From an uncultured Gemmatimonadota bacterium (lineage in GTDB: Bacteria > Gemmatimonadota > Gemmatimonadetes > Gemmatimonadales > Gemmatimonadaceae): a DNA stretch of 7,202 bases. The translations under genes were made by a program, and so were the position numbers. Under the pieces are notes generated by a model that saw only the letters and a program-made list of their open reading frames with translations, ran no database searches and was not told the DNA's origin. Location of the stretch: contig CAMLEQ010000196.1 in assembly GCA_946479015.1 (NCBI GenBank), positions 1 through 7,202 of the forward strand. The letters are read 5' to 3'. Position 1 is the stretch's first letter. The number at the start of each line of letters is the position of its first letter. Shown in pieces: positions 1 through 4,629 of this stretch.

Positions 1-1
1 G

Positions 2-943
2 GACATCGAGGACTTCGTCATCCTCCGCTCCGACGGGACGCCGATCTACAACCTCGCCGTGGTCTCGGACGACGTCGCCATGCGGATCACGCTGGTGATG
101 CGCGGCGACGACCACATCTCCAACACGCCGAAGCAGATCCTGCTCTACCGCGCCCTGGAGCACGAGCCACCGCGCTTCGCGCACGTGCCCATGATCCACG
201 GGCTCGACGGGAAGAAGCTGAGCAAGCGCCACGGCGCCACGGCCGTGGCCGACTACCGGAAGGAAGGGATCCTGCCGGGCGCGATGGTGAACTTCCTCGC
301 CCTCCTCGGCTGGTCGCCGGGAGGGGACCGCGAGGTGATGACGCTGCACCAGATGGTGGAGTTGTTCTCCACCGATGGGCTACAGAAGAAAGCGGCGGTG
401 TTCGATCCGAAGAAGCTGGAGTGGATGAACGGACAGCACCTCAGCCTGCTCACGGCGGCCGTGCTCGAGCCGCTCGTCACCCCCGAGCTGCTCGGGGCCA
501 AGCTCGCCACCTCGGAGGAGCTGTCCCGGCGGCACGACTGGTATCTCGCACTGATCGACCTGCTGAAGGTTCGTGCGCGGACGGTGCACGACATCGTGCG
601 CCAGGCGATCCCCTATTTCGGCGGCGCGATCACCTACGATCCCGACGCGGTGGCCAAGCAGTGGAAGGACCGCGCGGCGGCGAGCGACATCCTCGGGGCG
701 GTGCGCGCGCGACTGGCGTCGCTGCCGCGCTGGGAGGCGGAGGCGATGGAGGAGGCGCTGCGCGCGCTCGCCGAAGAGCGCGGCGTGGCGGCGGGGAAGA
801 TCTTCCAGCCGCTGCGTGTGGCTCTGACCGGCATGACCGTGAGCCCGGGGATCTTTGATGTGCTCGTCGCGATGGGACGGGAGCTCGCGCTCGCCCGCCT
901 CGACGACGCTCGCGGCTTTCTCGGTGGGGAAAACGACTGTTGA
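2..943 (+). CDS. gltX: Glutamyl-tRNA synthetase, C-terminal part (5' end outside window)
   Basis: Class I aminoacyl-tRNA synthetase that charges tRNA-Glu with glutamate in the cytoplasm. The frame is open from base 2, so the gene enters from the left edge; the GTG at 59 is internal, because the codons before it read DIEDFVILRSDGTPIYNLAV, a typical GltX catalytic-core segment. About 313 residues are visible against roughly 470-500 for the family, so the N-terminal Rossmann half with the HIGH signature is missing. Seen here are the family stretch VMRGDDHISNTPKQ (near 95-135) and the KMSKS-type ATP loop as KKLSKRHG (about 212-235), then the helical anticodon-binding region to the TGA at 941-943. 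The KLSKR form is normal for bacterial GltX. The stop codon overlaps the predicted -35 box of lexA and no separate gltX terminator is seen, so read-through into lexA is possible. Whether it is discriminating or also charges tRNA-Gln cannot be told. Confidence 0.96.
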   Translation, partial: DIEDFVILRSDGTPIYNLAVVSDDVAMRITLVMRGDDHISNTPKQILLYRALEHEPPRFAHVPMIHGLDGKKLSKRHGATAVADYRKEGILPGAMVNFLALLGWSPGGDREVMTLHQMVELFSTDGLQKKAAVFDPKKLEWMNGQHLSLLTAAVLEPLVTPELLGAKLATSEELSRRHDWYLALIDLLKVRARTVHDIVRQAIPYFGGAITYDPDAVAKQWKDRAAASDILGAVRARLASLPRWEAEAMEEALRALAEERGVAAGKIFQPLRVALTGMTVSPGIFDVLVAMGRELALARLDDARGFLGGENDC

Positions 944-969
944 CCGTCGCGACCGCCTGATAGTACATT
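940..969 (+). promoter_or_regulatory. Predicted sigma70-like promoter of lexA
   Basis: TTGACC at 940-945 is separated by 18 bp from TACATT at 964-969, a good match to the sigma70 consensus in an otherwise GC-rich region. It lies at the end of gltX (the -35 covers the gltX stop) and points at lexA. The start of transcription would be near 976, just ahead of the palindrome at 986-1012. This is a by-eye prediction; TAGTAC at 961-966 is a weaker alternative -10. Confidence 0.5.
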
Positions 970-985
970 GCCCGCAATAGAGGTC

Positions 986-1012
986 ACCGGGAATCCAGTA
1001 CGGGTTCCCGGT
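986..1012. promoter_or_regulatory. Near-perfect palindrome in lexA leader, candidate LexA operator
   Basis: The arms ACCGGGAATCC (986-996) and GGGTTCCCGGT (1002-1012) are reverse complements except for one T/G position, around the 5-base centre AGTAC. The palindrome lies about 10-36 bases after the predicted transcription start and 21 bases before the lexA ATG. LexA usually represses its own gene by binding a dyad near its promoter, so position and symmetry fit an operator. The core GAA-N11-TTC is not the E. coli (CTGT-N8-ACAG) or Bacillus (GAAC-N4-GTTC) box. It could also fold as an 11-bp RNA stem, but no T-run follows, so an intrinsic gltX terminator is unlikely. Confidence 0.45.
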
Positions 1013-1033
1013 TTCCATATCTCCGAGGGGCCA

Positions 1034-1687
1034 ATGACGCAGGCGCTCACGGTCATCGAGCGGAAGGTGTACCACTACCTCCTCGATTTCCTCACCGAGA
1101 ACACCTACCAGCCCAGCGTTCGCGAGATCGGGCGCAAGTTCCGGATCAAGTCCACCAAGACGGTCTCGGAGATCTTGCAGTCGCTCGCCAACAAGGGGTA
1201 CATCGAGCGCGACCCCTCGCGCTCGCGTGGAGTACGCCTCCTTGGCTACGAGGGTGTTCGCCGCACCACACCCGTTCCCTTCTACGGACGCATCGCCGCC
1301 GGCGAGGCGCCGCTGATGACGGACAACCGTGTCGGCTTCATCACCATGGACCGCCGCTTCGTGCCGAACGAGATGGCGTTCTTCCTCAAGGTGATGGGCG
1401 ACAGCATGTGCGAGCGCGGGATGTTCGACGGCGACTACGTGATGGTCGACCCGGAAGCCACGCCGAACGATGGCGACGTGATCGCCGCGCGGCTGGGCGG
1501 CGACGGGACGGTGAAGACGCTCCAGCACCGTGGTGACACGATCCTGCTCGTGCCGGCCAACCCCGCCGAGGAGATCATCGAGGTCGGGCCGGGCGATGAC
1601 TTCAGCGTGCTCGGGAAGGTGTGCGGCGTGTTCCGGCCGTTCCAGGAAATGGAGCCGGCGCCGGAGGGCGAACCGACCGCGGAGTGA
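1034..1687 (+). CDS. lexA: LexA repressor (SOS regulator, S24 self-cleaving peptidase)
   Basis: Transcriptional repressor of the SOS regulon; RecA-ssDNA filaments trigger its self-cleavage after DNA damage. The 217-residue product is close to the usual 200-220. Residues 1-70 form the winged helix-turn-helix (SVREIGRKFRIKSTKTVSEILQSL), and residues 81-200 the S24 latent protease. The cleavage site Ala89-Gly90 (GRIAAGE), nucleophile Ser124 (MGDSMCERG) and general base Lys161 (GTVKTL) are all present. Their spacing, 35 and 37 residues, is identical to E. coli A84/S119/K156, so autoproteolysis should work. ATG 1034 is preferred over an upstream in-frame TTG at 968: it has a purine-rich GAGGGG just upstream and gives a family-like N terminus, while the TTG would add 22 unrelated residues and place the palindrome inside the gene. 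The recognition helix differs from E. coli LexA, so a different operator is expected. The gene has its own promoter after gltX and ends at a strong terminator. Confidence 0.96.
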   Translation: MTQALTVIERKVYHYLLDFLTENTYQPSVREIGRKFRIKSTKTVSEILQSLANKGYIERDPSRSRGVRLLGYEGVRRTTPVPFYGRIAAGEAPLMTDNRVGFITMDRRFVPNEMAFFLKVMGDSMCERGMFDGDYVMVDPEATPNDGDVIAARLGGDGTVKTLQHRGDTILLVPANPAEEIIEVGPGDDFSVLGKVCGVFRPFQEMEPAPEGEPTAE

Positions 1688-1720
1688 GCGCGCGCGACGA
1701 CGCGCGGCCGACGAACGACA

Positions 1721-1761
1721 GATCGCGGAGCCCGTGTCTCACGGCTCCGCGATCGCTTTTT
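1721..1761 (+). terminator. Rho-independent terminator of lexA
   Basis: A perfect 12-bp stem (GATCGCGGAGCC at 1721-1732, GGCTCCGCGATC at 1743-1754) with a 10-base loop is followed by GC and TTTTT (1757-1761), 33 bases after the lexA stop. The right arm and T-run are also the 3' end of the convergent gene that stops at 1739. On the - strand no T-run follows the stem, so it should act mainly for lexA. A small CGCGCG-acga-CGCGCG hairpin (1691-1706) sits just ahead of it. Confidence 0.88.
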
Positions 1762-2605
1762 CCTCCGCCTTCTTCTTCTCCTGCTCCTTCCGTTTCATCT
1801 CCGCGTCGTGCTCGCGCTGCTTGCGCTCGCGGATCTGCTTCACCGCCTTCTGGAAGTCCTCCTCGTTCATCGCCCGCTGCGCCTGCTCCATGATCTCGTT
1901 GCGCTGGGCGTTCAGGGCCCGCTCCTGCTGCACCTCGGTGGGATTCCCCCCCTTGTTCAGCGGGAGGAGCGCGAGGATGGCCGTGGGGAGACTGAGATCG
2001 CCGATGTAGATCTTCTTCCGGTCGATCCCGTACTTCTTCCCGTTCTTCTTGAAGGTCCAGTCGCCGGGGGCGCGCCCCGCGTGCGCCGCGATCTCGGCCA
2101 GCGAGTCGTTGTGCGCGGCGATGCGGGAGGCGAGCACGCTGTCGAGCGCCTGCACGGCCCCGCGCGGCGTTCCCACCGCATCGGGAGGGAGCCAGACGCG
2201 CGGATCGTCGAACGACGGAGTGATCCCCCGCTGGAGCGCACCGACGCCGCCGGCACCGCCAGCCTCGCCGGCTCCTCCGCTCTGCCCCGAAGGGCTCGGC
2301 GCGGCTGGCTTGGCGGGCGGAGCCGGCGGAAGCGTGCTCGGCACGGCGCGCGGCGCCACGAGCGGCTTCGACGGCGCGGCCGGCGCCGCGGGGCGGGCGG
2401 GCGGCGCACTCTGGGGAGCGCGACCGCCACCGCCGCTCGGCAGCGCGATGTAGCCGATGCGCTCCTGGGGAGTGTTGGCGGATGGCTCGGGGTGCATCCA
2501 CTGGCGGAAGGGGACGGGGATCGACAGCACCCACAGCAGTGCCACGCCCAGCACCACGTGCAGGGCGACGGAGACGAGGAGGGAGCCGTCGGGGCGCCGT
2601 TTCAC
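1739..2605 (-). CDS. Membrane-anchored TonB-like protein of unknown function
   Basis: A 288-residue protein not assigned to a named family. Starting at GTG 2605, residues 2-4 are basic (KRR) and about 8-29 form one hydrophobic helix (SLLVSVALHVVLGVALLWVL). This suggests a single-pass inner-membrane protein with its bulk in the periplasm. Residues 62-107 are rich in Pro and Ala and 108-122 in Gly, followed by a folded-looking segment (about 128-220) containing FDDPRVWLPP and KKNGKKYGIDRKKIYIGDL. Residues 225-286 are highly charged and probably coiled coil. N-terminal anchor plus Pro-rich spacer is the layout of TonB, but the TonB C-terminal receptor-binding domain is not recognisable and the charged tail is unlike it. 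GTG 2605 was chosen because its GTGA overlaps the TGA of the upstream aminotransferase gene and directly precedes the membrane anchor; the longer open frame to 2812 adds low-complexity residues inside the aminotransferase gene. It is probably translationally coupled to that gene. Confidence 0.8.
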   Translation of the reverse strand: MKRRPDGSLLVSVALHVVLGVALLWVLSIPVPFRQWMHPEPSANTPQERIGYIALPSGGGGRAPQSAPPARPAAPAAPSKPLVAPRAVPSTLPPAPPAKPAAPSPSGQSGGAGEAGGAGGVGALQRGITPSFDDPRVWLPPDAVGTPRGAVQALDSVLASRIAAHNDSLAEIAAHAGRAPGDWTFKKNGKKYGIDRKKIYIGDLSLPTAILALLPLNKGGNPTEVQQERALNAQRNEIMEQAQRAMNEEDFQKAVKQIRERKQREHDAEMKRKEQEKKKAEEKAIAEP

Positions 2606-3786
2606 GCGATGCCCGCCCCCGAGCCCGCCAGCACCCGGCCCGCGCGACCCGCCGCCTCGGCGATGCGCTCCGGCGACGTGACGAACGACACCCGGATGAA
2701 CCCCTCCCCCGCCGCGCCGAATGCCGATCCTGGAGTCACCACCACGCCCTCCTCGCTCAGAAGCCGCTCGGTGAACGCTGCACTCGCGATGCCAGCCGGG
2801 AGCGGAAGCCACAGATACATCGTCGCACGGGGCGCCTCGCAGGCGAATCCCGCCGCGCGAAAGGCGCGCACCGCCGCATCACGACGCTCGGCGAACACCG
2901 CCACGTTCCGCGGCACGAACTCCTCCCACACACCGAGCGCCGCCGCTCCAGCCGCCTGCACGGCCAGGAACGCGCCCGTGTCCACGAACGACTTCACCTT
3001 CGCGAGCGTTCCGGCGATCTCGGGGCGCGCCACCGCCCACCCGCAGCGCCACCCCGTCATGTTGTACGTCTTCGAGAGCGAGTGGAACTCGATCGCGACG
3101 TCGCGCGCGCCGGGAATCTCGAAGATGCTCGGCGGCCGGTATCCGTCGAACGCGAGCTCCGAGTACGCGTTGTCGTACACCAGGAGCAGGTCGAGTTCCC
3201 GGCAGCGCGCCACCAGCCGCTCCAGGTACTCGAGCGGTGCCGTCGCGGCGGTGGGATTGTTCGGGTAGTTGACGTACACGAGTCTGGCGCGCCGCAGCAC
3301 ATCGGCCGGGATGTCGTCCAGCTCGAGCAGGAAGTCGCGCTCCGCGCGCAGCGCGTGGACCCAGGGCGTGCCGTCCGCCAGGAGCGTCCCTCCCACGTAC
3401 GGGAGGTAGCCCGGCTCGGGAACGATCGCCACCTCCCCGCGCTCGAGGTAGCCGAGCGCGATGTGGGCGAGCCCCTCCTTGGAGCCCAGGAGAGGGACCA
3501 CCTCGCGCAGCGGTTCCACCGTCACCCCGAAGCGGCGCGCCATCCATTCCGCCACCGCCCGCCGGAACTCGGGGAGGCCGAGCCCGAACCCGTAGCGGCT
3601 CATCGCCGGCTCACGCGCCGCGCGCGCCAGCGCCTCCACCGCCGCCTGCGGCGGCGCCAGATCGGCATCCCCCGCGCCGAGATCGATCACGTCCACCCCG
3701 CGCGCGAGCAGCTCCCGCTTCCGCTGGGGGATGGCGGCGAGGGAGTAGTCGGGGAGAGATAGGAAGCGAGAGGAGAGGCGGGGCAT
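2602..3786 (-). CDS. Class I/II PLP-dependent aminotransferase, LL-diaminopimelate aminotransferase (DapL)-like
   Basis: A 394-residue fold-type I aminotransferase of normal length that moves an amino group between amino and keto acids through pyridoxal phosphate. Seen: GSKEGL (101-106, cofactor phosphate region), NYPNNPTA (173-180), YDNAYSEL with Asp205 and Tyr208 (cofactor ring contacts), SLSKTYNMTGWRCGW with Lys239 as the Schiff-base lysine, and FIRVSF with Arg365 as the substrate-carboxylate arginine. The HSLSKTYNMTGWR block resembles DapL-type enzymes, which convert tetrahydrodipicolinate directly to LL-diaminopimelate for lysine and peptidoglycan. However, related aspartate, alanine and N-succinyl-DAP aminotransferases share these motifs, so the substrate is an inference. 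ATG 3786 starts a normal N terminus; no Shine-Dalgarno precedes it, but TATCAT lies 6 bases upstream, suggesting a leaderless mRNA. The 3' end overlaps the TonB-like gene by GTGA (2602-2605). Confidence 0.92.
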   Translation of the reverse strand: MPRLSSRFLSLPDYSLAAIPQRKRELLARGVDVIDLGAGDADLAPPQAAVEALARAAREPAMSRYGFGLGLPEFRRAVAEWMARRFGVTVEPLREVVPLLGSKEGLAHIALGYLERGEVAIVPEPGYLPYVGGTLLADGTPWVHALRAERDFLLELDDIPADVLRRARLVYVNYPNNPTAATAPLEYLERLVARCRELDLLLVYDNAYSELAFDGYRPPSIFEIPGARDVAIEFHSLSKTYNMTGWRCGWAVARPEIAGTLAKVKSFVDTGAFLAVQAAGAAALGVWEEFVPRNVAVFAERRDAAVRAFRAAGFACEAPRATMYLWLPLPAGIASAAFTERLLSEEGVVVTPGSAFGAAGEGFIRVSFVTSPERIAEAAGRAGRVLAGSGAGIA

Positions 3787-3792
3787 GGTTGA

Positions 3793-3798
3793 ATGATA
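3793..3798 (-). promoter_or_regulatory. Predicted -10 element giving a leaderless aminotransferase mRNA
   Basis: On the - strand TATCAT is followed by six bases and then the ATG at 3786, so transcription would start at or next to the A of the start codon. No Shine-Dalgarno is seen; the upstream bases are pyrimidine-rich (CCTCCTCCTC). No convincing -35 is present. This is a weak prediction, supported mainly by the combination of a TANNNT box at the right spacing and the absence of a ribosome-binding site. Confidence 0.35.
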
Positions 3799-3827
3799 CC
3801 GAGGAGGAGGGCTCGGGGTTGGGGAAG

Positions 3828-4032
3828 GTAGGATTTGGTCGCTAGACCACCAAAGAACGTGTGTGGCGTGTGGGAGACTGACGGATAGAGGGGCGAGGTA
3901 CGGCGCGTGTAGGCTCGTGTGTAGGTGGACTCTCTCTACAGCCGAACCTACACGCGCTCTACCTCCCTCCTCTCCCCGTCAGTCTCCCACACGCGACACG
4001 CGTTTCATGGTGGTCTAGCAACCAGGTCCTAC
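3828..4032. repeat. Large imperfect inverted repeat (205 bp), MITE-like or long hairpin
   Basis: The left arm 3828-3924 and right arm 3936-4032 are ungapped reverse complements at 80 of 97 positions, separated by an 11-base centre. The best-matched part is 3841-3924 against 3936-4019 (70 of 84), which begins and ends with GCTAGACCACC / GGTGGTCTAGC. The longest exact match is 19 bp (3866-3884 with 3976-3994). GC content looks lower than in the flanks. It fills almost the whole gap between the FAH gene and the aminotransferase gene, and its right arm contains the last five codons and TAG stop of the FAH gene (4015-4017). No transposase is present and no clear target duplication flanks 3828/4032; if CTAG at 3842-3845 and 4015-4018 is the duplication, the element would be 3846-4014. 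A - strand transcript would fold into a very long hairpin, a possible RNase III site. No U-run follows, so it is not a canonical terminator. Confidence 0.85.
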
Positions 4033-4629
4033 AACCCTACTCCGCACGATGCTGTCCCCCACCTCCACCTCCACCACATCCCCCTCCGCGAGCGGTCCCA
4101 CGCCTTCGGGGGTCCCGGTGGCGACCACGTCTCCCGGCTCGAGCGTCATGATCCCCGAGATGTACGAGAGCAGCATCGGGATGGAGAACACCATGTCGCT
4201 CGCGACGCCCTGCTGACGCGTCTCGCCGTTCACGCGCGTGGTCACGGTCAGCGTGGTCAGGTCATCCGGAGCGTCCACCATCGCGCCGATGGGGCAGAAC
4301 GTGTCGAACCCCTTTGCCCGCGTCCACTGCCCGTCGGTACGCTGGAGATCGCGCGCCGTCACATCGTTCAGCGCGACGATCCCCCGCACCGCCGCGCGCG
4401 CGGCGCGCTCGTCGGCCCGAGCGAGCCGTGCGCCGATCACCACGCCGATCTCCCCCTCGTACTCCACCCGCGCCGATTGCGGCGGGAGCACGATCGCCTC
4501 TCCCGTGCCGATCACGCTGGATGGCGGCTTGAGAAAGAGCAGCGGCTCCTTCGGCACCTCGTTCCCCAACTCCTTCGCGTGCTTGGCGTAGTTGCGCCCG
4601 ACGCACACGATCTTCCCCGGTCTGTTCAC
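4015..4629 (-). CDS. Fumarylacetoacetate hydrolase (FAH) family protein
   Basis: A 204-residue single-domain FAH-family enzyme; these are divalent-metal-dependent hydrolases, decarboxylases or isomerases acting on C-C bonds of acylpyruvate-like compounds and aromatic breakdown products. Family signatures seen: IVCVGRNYAKHAKELG (7-22), EPLLFLKP (28-35), the metal site VEYEGEIGVVIG with Glu58 and Glu60, LNDVTARDLQ with Asp89, KGFDTFCPIG (106-115) and TGTPEGVGPL (171-180). The actual substrate cannot be read from this; acylpyruvase or oxaloacetate tautomerase-like activity is possible. GTG 4629 is chosen because it forms a GTGA overlap with the upstream helicase gene, has GAGGA three bases ahead, and places the conserved VGRNY near the N terminus. 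An upstream ATG at 4764 would add 45 residues inside the helicase gene. The last residues GPGC and the stop lie in the right arm of the inverted repeat, so the native 3' end may have been replaced or extended there. Confidence 0.93.
   Translation of the reverse strand: MNRPGKIVCVGRNYAKHAKELGNEVPKEPLLFLKPPSSVIGTGEAIVLPPQSARVEYEGEIGVVIGARLARADERAARAAVRGIVALNDVTARDLQRTDGQWTRAKGFDTFCPIGAMVDAPDDLTTLTVTTRVNGETRQQGVASDMVFSIPMLLSYISGIMTLEPGDVVATGTPEGVGPLAEGDVVEVEVGDSIVRSRVVGPGC

Noticed and set aside
986..1012. Palindrome as an intrinsic terminator of gltX
   Set aside because: The bases after the stem (TTCCATATCTCC) include no T-run, and the palindrome lies after a better-supported promoter for lexA.
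968..1033. Upstream TTG start for lexA
   Set aside because: It would add 22 residues unlike LexA N termini and place the palindrome and predicted start of transcription inside the coding region; the ATG at 1034 has a purine-rich site just upstream.
380..1528. A 382-codon - strand open frame across gltX and lexA
   Set aside because: It runs antisense through two well-supported genes and their intergenic palindrome, with low-complexity His/Arg-rich composition and no domain.
1808..3762. Long + strand open frames (about 430-490 codons) opposite the TonB-like and aminotransferase genes
   Set aside because: They are Arg/Ala/Pro-rich antisense shadows typical of high-GC DNA, with no recognisable motif, while the - strand frames show clear family signatures.
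3801..3835. G-rich + strand tract as a possible G-quadruplex
   Set aside because: Only three runs reach three or more G, followed by GG pairs, so at best a two-layer structure; GC-rich background makes this common.
3828..4032. Short CRISPR-like or transposase-bearing element in the 3787-4014 gap
   Set aside because: There is a single inverted pair, with no direct repeat-spacer series and no coding sequence resembling a transposase.
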